Source: an uncultured Odoribacter sp. (GTDB lineage: Bacteria > Bacteroidota > Bacteroidia > Bacteroidales > Marinifilaceae). From it: 19,785 nt of DNA. A program made the position numbers and the translations under genes. Positions 8,321-16,196 of the stretch are shown here, in pieces. Every line of letters starts with the position of its first letter. Within the stretch, counting starts at the first letter, position 1. A model generated the notes under the pieces. That model was not told the DNA's origin. It saw only the letters and a list, made by a program, of their open reading frames with translations, and did not search any database. Location of the stretch: assembly GCA_910578985.1 (NCBI GenBank), contig CAJTSF010000019.1:1-19785 (forward strand). The letters are read 5' to 3'.

Positions 8321-9175
8321 ATGACTATGAAAACAAGATCATTTATACCGGCATTGATGGCAGCCCTGGCGTTGAGCTCCTGCTATCACGAAAAAGACAT
8401 CACGGCGGAAATCGGCGAACCGCAGTATGTCATAGAAGACAGCGAGGATCCCGTAGGCCACTTCATATACGAATTTTATCAGAATTACGGCGTCTACATA
8501 TTGTATGACTATTCCGAACTCGACTACCGCTGGAATTTGAACAGTACCGAGTTGTTGAATGAAGATTACAATTTCATCCGCCAAAAAGACAAGGCAGCCC
8601 TCAGTCTGGGAATCGAGTACCTGGAAAAAACGCTCTTCCAATTCTATGATGACGGATTCAAGCAAAAGTATTTCCCGATCAAAATCCTGTTGGCGGATAC
8701 TATCATCAATGGAAGCTACTCCTCCGGGAATAAGGATGACATTGCTTTTACCGGCAGGAATTACCTCGCTATCGGCCGAATCCGCCAGGACTTGGAAAAC
8801 TTATCCGACGAGGAACTGAAGGAACGCCGGGGGATTATACACGGCAAATTATGGGCCAACAATATCTATACCAACGGCCTGATTGAAATCCCACAGGAGT
8901 TTTTTGAACCGGGACTCGAATATTACGGGAAATCCTTAGGAAAGAATGCCGATCCCCGCGCGTTCGGTTTTTGGAGTACGACAGGATATGCCAATACGGC
9001 TCCTACACAAAACCAAGATATTGACGACTTTGTCCGCATGATTACTTCCCATACCCAGGCAGAGATGGAAGCCGAGATGGCCGATTACGAATTGTTGAGA
9101 AACAAATACGAAATTCTGCTCAACTGCCTGAACACCCAATATCATATCGATCTGCAAAGCATAGGAAATCAATAA
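8321..9175 (+). CDS. Mx1-like putative zinc-metallopeptidase family lipoprotein, HExxH apparently lost
   Basis: This 284-residue lipoprotein (lipobox ALSSC, Cys21) resembles the putative zinc-binding metallopeptidase family often encoded beside SusC/SusD in Bacteroidales. The resemblance rests on the opening (FYQNYGVYILYDYSELDYRWN, about 52-72), the IKILLAD segment (about 120-126) and the late AFGFWSTTGYANTAPTQNQDIDDFVRMI part (about 214-241). From memory, active members carry a HEFAHxLH-type zinc motif where this protein has HGKLWANN (from H174). The glutamate and second histidine are therefore missing, and catalysis by the usual mechanism is unlikely. It may instead be a ligand-binding surface protein working with SusC/SusD. 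The start ATG-ACT-ATG (8321) mirrors that of the SusD gene. Family assignment is by pattern only, not by alignment. Confidence 0.75.
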   Translation: MTMKTRSFIPALMAALALSSCYHEKDITAEIGEPQYVIEDSEDPVGHFIYEFYQNYGVYILYDYSELDYRWNLNSTELLNEDYNFIRQKDKAALSLGIEYLEKTLFQFYDDGFKQKYFPIKILLADTIINGSYSSGNKDDIAFTGRNYLAIGRIRQDLENLSDEELKERRGIIHGKLWANNIYTNGLIEIPQEFFEPGLEYYGKSLGKNADPRAFGFWSTTGYANTAPTQNQDIDDFVRMITSHTQAEMEAEMADYELLRNKYEILLNCLNTQYHIDLQSIGNQ

Positions 9176-9201
9176 ATAACCTCATTTATAAAAAAACAAT
9201 C

Positions 9202-11772
9202 ATGAGAAAAATCACACTATTATTTACAACAGGGTTGCTCTTCTGCCTGATGGGGCAAGCCCATGCGCAAAGCCTGACTTCCCTTCTCAAGAATGCCACA
9301 GAAAACAAAAAAGACAGCAAAGAGGAGAAACAGGAAAGCAAAAAGGGATACAGCGAGCTTATCACTTCCAAGGCACGTACTTCGAAGGGAGTTATCACCC
9401 TGCACCGAATCGACTCGAAACTCTATTTCGAAATCCCCTTTGACTTGATGGGCAAGGACATGCTCTTTTCCGGCAGGGTTTCCCAAACCAGCAACAACAA
9501 GGACATCATTGCCGGACAGATGCCTCAGGATCCGTTGCAAGTGAGTTGGAGTGCCGACGAAGAGAAAGTATATTTGCACAAAGTGGTCAGCGACGGCATC
9601 TGCGATGAGAATGAAAGCATTTACATCGGCTTCCAACGCAACAACATCCGTCCGATCATGAAGGCATTCCCCATCAAAGCGGTGAATCCCGACTCGACGG
9701 GCGTCGTCATCGATGTGACGGCCTATTTCTGCTCGGACGAAGCTCCTCTCTCCCCCTTTGCTCCCGCGAGCATTTTAGACGCTTTCCTGGGAAATCAAAA
9801 AATGTCGGGGAGTTTGAAATCGGACATGTCCTCCATCATCGACTGCAAGGCATTTCCCCGCAACATCAACATCACAAGCCGTCTCTCCTTTTCGGTGAGC
9901 AAAGAACCGTTCACCGCCGTGGTCACCGCTTCCATGATCTTGTTGCCGGAAGAAATCATGCAGCCCCGGTTCAGCGATTACCGTATCGGCTATTTTCAGG
10001 AAAGAAAAGTGAAGTATACCGAACATAAAGACCGGGCGGAATCCATCTCCTACATCAACCGGTGGAACCTCGCTCCCCGTCCCGAAGACGTGGAAAGACA
10101 CCGGCAAGGCGAACTCGTGGAACCCGCCAGGCCTATCGTGTATTACATCGATAACGCCTTCCCGGAGAAATGGAGACCTTACCTGAAAAAGGGTATCGAA
10201 GACTGGCAGTATGCCTTTGAGCAAATCGGCTTTAAAAATGCCATCATCGCCAAAGACTATCCGGCAGACGACCCCGATTTCTCCCCCGCGGACATCCGCA
10301 ATTCCTGCCTTATCTACGCTCCGACCCAGATAGAGAACGCCATGGGTCCCTCCTGGGTGGACCCGCGTTCCGGCGAAATCCTGCAAGGTTCCGTTTACTT
10401 CTACCACAATGTCATCAAATTGGTGCATAACTGGAAATTCATCCAAACGGCAACCGTCGACCCCAAAGCCCGCCAGGAAACGTTCGACACGGAAACGATG
10501 GGAGCCCTGTTGCGGTATATCGTCGCCCATGAAATCGGACACACGCTCGGCCTGATGCACAACATGCGCGCTTCCTACGCCTATCCGGTGGATTCCTTGC
10601 GTTCGCCTTCGTTCACCAATCAATACGGCACCACCCCCTCCATCATGGACTATGCCCGCTACAACTACGTCGCCCAACCGGGAGACGGGGTGACCCAACT
10701 GCTGCCCCCGCGGCTCGGCGTATATGACATTTTCGCCATCAAATGGGGATACGCCCCCATCTACGAGGCCAACAGCCCGGAAGAGGAAAAATCGATTCTC
10801 AACCAGTGGTTAAAAGAGAAATCCGATGACCCCATGTACCGTTACGGGGAACAGGAATTCTTCGATCTGAACGACCCCGCCTCACAAAGCGAGGCATTGG
10901 GCGATGACGCCGTCAAAGCAAGCGAATACGGATTCCAGAACCTCCGTCTGTTGATGAAAAATCTGGTGGCATGGACTGCCAAAGAAGGGGAAAACTACCA
11001 ATACACGAAAAACATGTATAGAGAGGTTTTCCGCCAAATCAACCGCTATATCGGACACTGCGAGGCCTATCTCGGAGGCAACTTCAAGAACTATCCCGTT
11101 GCCGGAGATCATCATACCACCGCCTTCGACGCCGTCCCCAAAGCCAAACAACAGGAGGCGCTCCGCTTCATCATGCGGCAAATCCGGGAATTGCCGGAGT
11201 GGATGCTGGACAAAGAAATCCTGCGGCTGTTTGATCCGGGGAACGACATGATCGGGGACTACCAGGCAATGACCTTACGCGGGCTGATTAACGGTTCCAC
11301 TTTAGGAAAAATCGGATTTACCGCCAAATGGTCCACCGACCCCTATACTCCGGAAGAATACCTGGACGACCTGTATCAGGAAGTGTGGGGAAAGACAGAA
11401 CGAGGCGAATCCCTTTCCCGCACGGATAAAGTGTTGGAATATGTGTATATCCACTACCTGTTCGATGCCTTGGATTTATTGAAACCGGTGGCAGAGAAAC
11501 CCAAAAAGATAAGCGATGGGCTGAAAGAGTTACTCCTCGACCGGGAATCCATGCCTTACATGTATCCCGCCCTTTGGGGGGAATTGCTGGAAGAGCATCA
11601 GTTGACCACCAATACCAAAGAATCCGACCTGAAGATTGTCGCCCGCCCGCTCTACTATGAACAATTGCAGCGCGTCAAGGCTGTGGTTGAAAAGCGTGCC
11701 AAATCTTCGAAAGGCGACTTGAAAAAGCATTACCAGTATTTAAGCTACGAGATTGCGAACACGTTGAAATAA
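9202..11772 (+). CDS. Secreted metzincin-like zinc-dependent metalloprotease (DUF5117/DUF4953 type)
   Basis: This 856-residue exported protein has a signal peptide (1-22, ending GQAHA before Gln23) without a lipobox, so it is periplasmic or secreted. A lysine/glutamate-rich linker (about 34-48) precedes a DUF5118-like segment (YSELITSKARTSKGVITLHR, about 50-69), a DUF5117-like region (about 100-300) and the catalytic region. The zinc motif HEIGHTLGLMH (H443, E444, H447, H453) follows the metzincin pattern HExxHxxGxxH, and a Met-turn SIMDYA (Met482) lies 29 residues later. All catalytic residues seem intact, so it should be an active protease. It ends the SusC/SusD operon, 26 bases after the Mx1-like gene, and is followed by a terminator. 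A role in supplying peptides for the SusC/SusD pair, or in processing its protein-bound ligand, is inferred from context only. Confidence 0.92.
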   Translation: MRKITLLFTTGLLFCLMGQAHAQSLTSLLKNATENKKDSKEEKQESKKGYSELITSKARTSKGVITLHRIDSKLYFEIPFDLMGKDMLFSGRVSQTSNNKDIIAGQMPQDPLQVSWSADEEKVYLHKVVSDGICDENESIYIGFQRNNIRPIMKAFPIKAVNPDSTGVVIDVTAYFCSDEAPLSPFAPASILDAFLGNQKMSGSLKSDMSSIIDCKAFPRNINITSRLSFSVSKEPFTAVVTASMILLPEEIMQPRFSDYRIGYFQERKVKYTEHKDRAESISYINRWNLAPRPEDVERHRQGELVEPARPIVYYIDNAFPEKWRPYLKKGIEDWQYAFEQIGFKNAIIAKDYPADDPDFSPADIRNSCLIYAPTQIENAMGPSWVDPRSGEILQGSVYFYHNVIKLVHNWKFIQTATVDPKARQETFDTETMGALLRYIVAHEIGHTLGLMHNMRASYAYPVDSLRSPSFTNQYGTTPSIMDYARYNYVAQPGDGVTQLLPPRLGVYDIFAIKWGYAPIYEANSPEEEKSILNQWLKEKSDDPMYRYGEQEFFDLNDPASQSEALGDDAVKASEYGFQNLRLLMKNLVAWTAKEGENYQYTKNMYREVFRQINRYIGHCEAYLGGNFKNYPVAGDHHTTAFDAVPKAKQQEALRFIMRQIRELPEWMLDKEILRLFDPGNDMIGDYQAMTLRGLINGSTLGKIGFTAKWSTDPYTPEEYLDDLYQEVWGKTERGESLSRTDKVLEYVYIHYLFDALDLLKPVAEKPKKISDGLKELLLDRESMPYMYPALWGELLEEHQLTTNTKESDLKIVARPLYYEQLQRVKAVVEKRAKSSKGDLKKHYQYLSYEIANTLK

Positions 11773-11796
11773 AAACACCCGTTCGTTTTTCCACAT

Positions 11797-11831
11797 GGGG
11801 TTACCGATTCAAACATTTGTCCGGTAACCCT
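11797..11831 (+). terminator. Hairpin terminator after the SusC/SusD operon
   Basis: GGGTTACCG (11798-11806) pairs perfectly with CGGTAACCC (11822-11830), extended by a G-U pair, with a 15-base loop. It is followed by the T-rich but broken tract TATTACTTTA. It lies 25 bases after the metalloprotease stop and before the ddl promoter, the right place to end the operon. Confidence 0.65.
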
Positions 11832-11873
11832 ATTACTTTATAGACACGGGAACACAATCTCCCGATATTTTAG

Positions 11874-11881
11874 TAATTTTG
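11874..11881 (+). promoter_or_regulatory. Candidate -7 element of the ddl promoter
   Basis: TAATTTTG matches TAnnTTTG and ends 22 bases before the Ddl start codon. No TTTG lies 19-21 bases upstream. Its position just after a terminator supports a separate promoter for ddl. Confidence 0.4.
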
Positions 11882-11903
11882 GAGCCGATTATTATAGAGC
11901 ATC

Positions 11904-12884
11904 ATGAAAAAGAACATTGTAGTCATTGCGGGCGGGAATTCCGCCGAGTATGGGGTTTCCATCCAGTCCGGAAACCATGTGTTTTCGGTCATCGACGGAG
12001 AGAGATACAACAAATACCTGATGATTTTGAAGGGCAGGGACTGGCATGTGGAACTCAACGGGGAGAGCGTGCCGGTGGACAAGAACGATTTTTCATTCAC
12101 GCACCGAGGCGGGAAGGTAGCCATCGATTTCGCGTATATCACCATCCACGGCAATCCCGGGGAAAACGGGATGCTGCAAGGCTACTTGGACATGATGGGC
12201 GTACCCTACTCCACATGTAGCGCGCTATGCGAAGCGATGACCTTCGACAAATACACCTGCACGAACTACGTGAACGGTTTCGGCATCCGCACGACGCATC
12301 CGGTAATGCTGACGCGGGGACGGGCATACGACAAGGAGGCGGTGCTGGAGTCGGTGGGGCTGCCGTGCTTCGTGAAGCCGAACGCGGAGGGGTCGAGCTT
12401 CGGCGTGTCGAAGGTGAAGCGGGCGGAGGAGTTCGACGCTGCCATGACGGAGGCGTTCAGAAAGTGCCGGGAGGTGCTGGTGGAGAGTTTTCTGGACGGC
12501 ACGGAGTTCACGTGCGGACTGTACAAGGTGGGGGAAAAGAAGGTGGTGTTCCCTGTGGCAGAGGTGATTTCGAAAAAAGAGTTCTTCGACTTCGAGGCGA
12601 AATACGACGCGACAATGTCCGAGGAGATTATCCCGGGACGCTTTCCGGAAGAGATTACGGAAAAGATTCAGGATATGGCATCGGAGGTGTATGACCTCCT
12701 GCGGTGCGAGGGCATCGTGCGCATCGACGGGTTCGTGTGCGGGGAGGAGGTCGTGATGCTGGAGGTGAACACGACGCCGGGGATGACTGCCAACAGTTTC
12801 GTGCCGAAGATGGTAAAGGCGATGGGCGTATCGCTCACGGATATACTGACGGAAATCATCGAGGAGAAACTGAACCGGAAATAA
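11904..12884 (+). CDS. ddl: D-alanine--D-alanine ligase
   Basis: This 326-residue cytoplasmic ATP-grasp enzyme joins two D-alanines for the peptidoglycan stem peptide. Visible motifs are the N-terminal GGNSAEYGVSIQSG (its Glu15 matches the catalytic glutamate of DdlB), HGNPGENGMLQGYLD, the ATP-binding KPNAEGSSFGVSKV with the serine of the catalytic triad, FFDFEAKYD, whose KY keeps the triad tyrosine typical of D-Ala rather than D-lactate ligases, RIDGF, and LEVNTTPGMTANSFVPKM with metal-binding residues. Length is normal. The gene stands alone on the plus strand with its own candidate promoter, and its stop is 4 bases from the stop of convergent mnmA. Codon use becomes markedly G-ending after about 12300. 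Confidence 0.95.
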   Translation: MKKNIVVIAGGNSAEYGVSIQSGNHVFSVIDGERYNKYLMILKGRDWHVELNGESVPVDKNDFSFTHRGGKVAIDFAYITIHGNPGENGMLQGYLDMMGVPYSTCSALCEAMTFDKYTCTNYVNGFGIRTTHPVMLTRGRAYDKEAVLESVGLPCFVKPNAEGSSFGVSKVKRAEEFDAAMTEAFRKCREVLVESFLDGTEFTCGLYKVGEKKVVFPVAEVISKKEFFDFEAKYDATMSEEIIPGRFPEEITEKIQDMASEVYDLLRCEGIVRIDGFVCGEEVVMLEVNTTPGMTANSFVPKMVKAMGVSLTDILTEIIEEKLNRK

Positions 12885-12888
12885 AGGG

Positions 12889-13974
12889 TCAGAGGATGAT
12901 GCCGCCGCCCACGACGTCATCCCCTTCATAGAAGACGGCGCTCTGCCCAGGGGTGATGGAGTCCATGGTGTCGTGGAAGACGACACGCAGGCGGTCGCCT
13001 TCGGGATAGAGGCAGGCACTGCCTCCTTCGTTGCGGTAACGAATTTTCGCGGTCACCTCCAGCCCGTCGGGAATGGGGGCGTATTTCATGGCATTGATTT
13101 GCTTGGCGTAGAAAGTTTTCCCCTGCAATTCCTCTTTCTTCCCGAGGACGACGGTATTATCCTCCGGGCGTATCGCCACGACGAACATGGGCTGCCCCAG
13201 CGCGATGCCCAGTCCTTTGCGCTGCCCGATGGTGTAGTTCGGAAAGCCGCGGTGGGTGCCCAGTTTTCTGCCGGAGGTATCGACAAAGTCGCCGGGACCG
13301 TATTTTTCGTCATATCCCTCGACCTCCTGCCGGAGGAAAGTGCGATAGTCGTTGTCGGGGATAAAACAGATTTCCTGGCTCTCCCCTTTCTTGGAGAGTT
13401 TTTCATAGCCGTGGTCGAAAGCGATTTGCCGGACTTCGGGTTTCGTCAGTCCGCCCAGGGGGAAAAGGGTACGTGAGAGGTTATCCTGCGTCAGTGTCCA
13501 AAGGAAATAGGTTTGGTCCTTGGCGGCATCTACCCCCTTGCGGAGGTAATAGCGCCCCACCTGCCGCCCGATGCGAGCGTAGTGGCCGGTCGCCAGGTAA
13601 TCGCATCCCAGCTCGTCCGCGAGGTCGAGGAGTTTGCCCCATTTGATGTCCGAATTGCAGAGGACGCAGGGATTTGGGGTGCGCCCGTGGAGGTATTCGC
13701 CGATGAAGTTGCCGACGACCGTTTCCCGGAATTCGCGGCGGATGTCGAGGATGCGGTGGGCGAACCCCATCTCTTCCGCCATCCGCTTGGCTTCAAAGAG
13801 GGAGTCCACGCTGCAACAGCCTTTCTCCTTCTCCATGCAGGCGCGGGAAATGTTGTCGAACGTGCGGAAGGTCACCCCTTCGAGTTCGTACCCCTGTTCG
13901 AGGAGCAACATGGCGGCGACGGTGCTGTCTATGCCGCCGCTCATCGCCATCAATACCTTTTTCTTTTGCTTCAT
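12889..13974 (-). CDS. mnmA: tRNA-specific 2-thiouridylase MnmA
   Basis: This 361-residue cytoplasmic enzyme thiolates U34 of tRNAs for Lys, Glu and Gln, using ATP to adenylate the base and persulfide sulfur relayed from a cysteine desulfurase. The N-terminal PP-loop SGGIDST spans residues 12-18. The catalytic cysteine is C103 in NPCVLCN and its partner is C203 in SQEICFIPD. Other family signatures are ATGHYAR, KDQTYFLW, and GQRKGLG with the C-terminal beta-barrel beyond it. Length matches the family. The start codon is separated by a single base from the trmB stop (TGA-G-ATG), which implies translational coupling, and the gene is last in a four-gene operon. Confidence 0.97.
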   Translation of the reverse strand: MKQKKKVLMAMSGGIDSTVAAMLLLEQGYELEGVTFRTFDNISRACMEKEKGCCSVDSLFEAKRMAEEMGFAHRILDIRREFRETVVGNFIGEYLHGRTPNPCVLCNSDIKWGKLLDLADELGCDYLATGHYARIGRQVGRYYLRKGVDAAKDQTYFLWTLTQDNLSRTLFPLGGLTKPEVRQIAFDHGYEKLSKKGESQEICFIPDNDYRTFLRQEVEGYDEKYGPGDFVDTSGRKLGTHRGFPNYTIGQRKGLGIALGQPMFVVAIRPEDNTVVLGKKEELQGKTFYAKQINAMKYAPIPDGLEVTAKIRYRNEGGSACLYPEGDRLRVVFHDTMDSITPGQSAVFYEGDDVVGGGIIL

Positions 13975-13975
13975 C

Positions 13976-14737
13976 TCAACCTTCGTTGGTGTTCGTTCGC
14001 GGCACCATATAGCGCGTTTCGCTGTGATAGTCGTCCCGTTCTATCTCCACTTCGGGCTCGGTCAGGGGGACGCCTGCCGGCACGGAGAAACGGATGTATT
14101 TGATTTTCTTGCCCCGGGAGAGCCACTGATGCTCGTAGAAGGTCCTGATACCGAGTATCTCGTCCTGCCATCCGCCGCCGTACAAGTCCTCGGTGTGCAC
14201 CTCCGCCTCCAGGCGGTTCTCGCGGATGACCTCCATCGTGTACGCGTAGAGAAAAGGACTGTCGGTCTTCAGGTGGATGCGCGCGCCGGGCGCCAGTATC
14301 TTTTGGTAAAGGGAGAGGAAACGCGTCCCTGTGAGGCGCTTGCGGGCTTTTGCCATCTGGGGATCGGGGAAGGTAATCCAGATTTCGGAGACCTCCCCGG
14401 GGGCAAACACGGATGCCAGCAGTTCGGCATACATGCGGACAAACGCCACATTCTTCATGCCCGCCTCCGATGCCGCCTTCGCCCCTTTCCACATGCGGGC
14501 GCCCTTGATGTCCAAGCCGATAAAATTCTTTTCGGGATACATTCTGCCCAGTTCCACAGCGTACTCCCCCTTCCCGCATCCGATTTCCAGCACCAACGGT
14601 CCGTCATTCCGGAAGACCTCTTCCCGCCATCTCCCTTTCAGATGATAGTCCGCCCGCAGGATATCCATGTTTTTCGGTTGGAAGACATTGGGCAGCAGCT
14701 CCATCTCCGCAAACTTCGCCAGTTTGTTTTTTGCCAT
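13976..14737 (-). CDS. trmB: tRNA (guanine-N7-)-methyltransferase TrmB
   Basis: This 253-residue SAM-dependent enzyme methylates N7 of G46 in the tRNA variable loop. The SAM-binding motif is EIGCGKGE (51-58) with the acidic residue of LDIKG (D76). The substrate/catalytic motif is FPDPQMAKARKRLT (about 123-136), and LKTDS (156-160) follows. The C-terminal extension after about 215 (VPAGVPLTEPEVEIERDDYHSE) is typical of Bacteroidetes copies as far as I recall. The start is 10 bases after the gldH stop, and the stop lies 1 base before mnmA. Pairing with mnmA puts two tRNA-modification genes on one message. Confidence 0.96.
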   Translation of the reverse strand: MAKNKLAKFAEMELLPNVFQPKNMDILRADYHLKGRWREEVFRNDGPLVLEIGCGKGEYAVELGRMYPEKNFIGLDIKGARMWKGAKAASEAGMKNVAFVRMYAELLASVFAPGEVSEIWITFPDPQMAKARKRLTGTRFLSLYQKILAPGARIHLKTDSPFLYAYTMEVIRENRLEAEVHTEDLYGGGWQDEILGIRTFYEHQWLSRGKKIKYIRFSVPAGVPLTEPEVEIERDDYHSETRYMVPRTNTNEG

Positions 14738-14747
14738 AGCTTTTCAA

Positions 14748-15230
14748 TCATTCGGTCATTGTTTCCTCTTCCGGTTCTTCCCACGGTTCCACCCGGATGC
14801 CCACGCTTTTCACCCCCTCCATCTCCTCGAAGCGCATACCTTGCTCGATGCGGAAAATCACCGTGCCCTGCGGCAGGTAGACCGGATTCTTGCCGACGGG
14901 CTGCTCCACGATGCGGTTTATCCGCCCCTCGCCCACCCAACGTCCGTCGGGTTCCGCCATCTTCATGTTCACCGTGTCGTGCAACTGCATGAGGGCATGG
15001 CTGCGCGTGGAGACGAAACACCACAGGTTCGCCATCCCGTAGTCCGTGGTATGCCGCACACATAGCGTCACGTCATATAATCCGCTGTCGGGAATGGAAG
15101 CCTTCAGTTCCACCACATGGTAGCGGCTCCATATCTCATCGGGTATCTCCACATACCGTTCGAACACCGCCCCCGAACGGCACGCGGCAAACGCCAGGCA
15201 TATCCCTATCATGCTTATGTATCTCTTCAT
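14748..15230 (-). CDS. gldH: GldH-like lipoprotein
   Basis: This 160-residue lipoprotein has a short signal peptide ending in the lipobox AFAAC (Cys17). The body shows the GldH-like pattern LCVRHTTDYGMANLWCFVSTRS (about 56-77) and GEGRINRIVEQPVGKNPVYLPQGTVIFRIEQGMR (about 100-133). In gliding flavobacteria GldH is needed for gliding and the linked type IX secretion machinery, but homologues occur throughout non-gliding Bacteroidales, where the role is unclear. Its start is 3 bases after the LD-carboxypeptidase stop. The tail is acidic (EPWEEPEEETMTE). No other gld genes are in the window, so gliding should not be inferred. Confidence 0.85.
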   Translation of the reverse strand: MKRYISMIGICLAFAACRSGAVFERYVEIPDEIWSRYHVVELKASIPDSGLYDVTLCVRHTTDYGMANLWCFVSTRSHALMQLHDTVNMKMAEPDGRWVGEGRINRIVEQPVGKNPVYLPQGTVIFRIEQGMRFEEMEGVKSVGIRVEPWEEPEEETMTE

Positions 15231-15233
15231 CGC

Positions 15234-16133
15234 TTATCCGTTATTTTCAAAATGAATCACCGTGCCTTTCTCCGTCACCTCCATCTCTATCGTCGCCCCC
15301 ATAATGAGCGGGTAGTTCTCCGCCACATGCCCCGCGGGGAAACCGAAACAGACGGGATAGGCGTAATCCGCCAACAACTCGTGGATAATCTCCTCGGCGC
15401 TCTTTCCGAAATTCAGTCCCTTCATTTCCGTGAAGCATCCCACAATCATCCCCTGCAGGCGCTCAAAGCGGTCCGCCAGTTTCAGGCTCTGCAACATGCG
15501 GTCCACCGAATAGAGGTTCTCCCCCACATCCTCCACGAACAGCACGGGGTTCTGCCGCTTGCACTCCAGAACGGTGCCCCGGGTGCAGTGCAGCAAGGTG
15601 AGGTTGCCCCCGATGAGTTCCGCCTGTACCGCTCCGCAACGGTTGAAGGGATGGGGCGGCAAACGGTAGGAAGCGACCTGCCCGAAAAGAAAGTCGTGCA
15701 AGCGGCGCATCGCCTCCTTCGAGGTTGTCCCGAAACTCTTGGGCATGGGCGCGTGCAGGCTCTCGATGCCCAAAGTGTTCAACTTGGAATGGAACACCGT
15801 GATGTCGCTGAAGCCCACCAGCCATTTCGGCGCCCCCTGAAAGACGGAGTAATCCAGTTGCTCCACGATACGCATGCTCCCGTAGCCTCCCCGGGTACAG
15901 AATATCGCTCGGATATCCTCATCGTCCATCGCCCACTGCATATCATGGATACGCTGCTCGTCCGTGCCTGCGAAATAACCGTGCACCGCCGACGCATTGG
16001 GACCGATGAGCGGTTCCAGTCCCCACCCGCGCAGCACGTCCGCCGCCGCCGTAATATAAGCCGCATCGATAGTCCCTGCCGGAGATACCAACGCCACCCG
16101 GTCTCCCGGTTGAAGATAAGGAGGTCTGAACAT
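15234..16133 (-). CDS. LD-carboxypeptidase (S66 peptidase family)
   Basis: This 299-residue protein belongs to the MEROPS S66 family, which cleaves the terminal D-alanine from murein tetrapeptides during cell-wall recycling. The nucleophile is Ser109 in VGFSDIT, and the Glu201 (LFVEDVGE) and His269 (GFPAGH) positions complete the Ser-Glu-His triad at spacings close to those of known LdcA proteins. Further family marks are TRGGYGSMRI and ELIGGNLTLL. There is no signal peptide, in keeping with a cytoplasmic recycling enzyme. It is the first gene of the minus-strand operon and has a good promoter about 65 bases upstream, inside the start of metG. The nearby ddl gene also works on D-Ala ends of murein precursors. 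Confidence 0.94.
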   Translation of the reverse strand: MFRPPYLQPGDRVALVSPAGTIDAAYITAAADVLRGWGLEPLIGPNASAVHGYFAGTDEQRIHDMQWAMDDEDIRAIFCTRGGYGSMRIVEQLDYSVFQGAPKWLVGFSDITVFHSKLNTLGIESLHAPMPKSFGTTSKEAMRRLHDFLFGQVASYRLPPHPFNRCGAVQAELIGGNLTLLHCTRGTVLECKRQNPVLFVEDVGENLYSVDRMLQSLKLADRFERLQGMIVGCFTEMKGLNFGKSAEEIIHELLADYAYPVCFGFPAGHVAENYPLIMGATIEMEVTEKGTVIHFENNG

Positions 16134-16141
16134 ACGATTTT

Positions 16142-16172
16142 TCTGTTTTTCAATTATTATTTCTTACCTTTG
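16142..16172 (+). promoter_or_regulatory. Promoter of metG (Bacteroides type)
   Basis: A perfect -7 element TACCTTTG lies at 16165-16172. Nineteen bases upstream is TCTG (16142-16145), one mismatch from the -33 TTTG. The leader to the metG start at 16213 would be about 35 bases. Confidence 0.65.
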
Positions 16173-16196
16173 CCCATTGTTAATTTTGTAGGGACA

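Noticed and set aside
13634..14992. Plus-strand frame of about 450 codons opposite trmB and mnmA
   Set aside because: The minus strand carries two well-supported genes, and this frame has no family signature.
14748..15230. GldH as evidence for gliding motility
   Set aside because: gldH homologues are widespread in non-gliding Bacteroidales and no other gliding genes are present here.
16119..16133. AGGAGG-like Shine-Dalgarno on the plus strand
   Set aside because: There is no plus-strand start at a suitable distance, and these bases encode the first residues of the LD-carboxypeptidase on the other strand.
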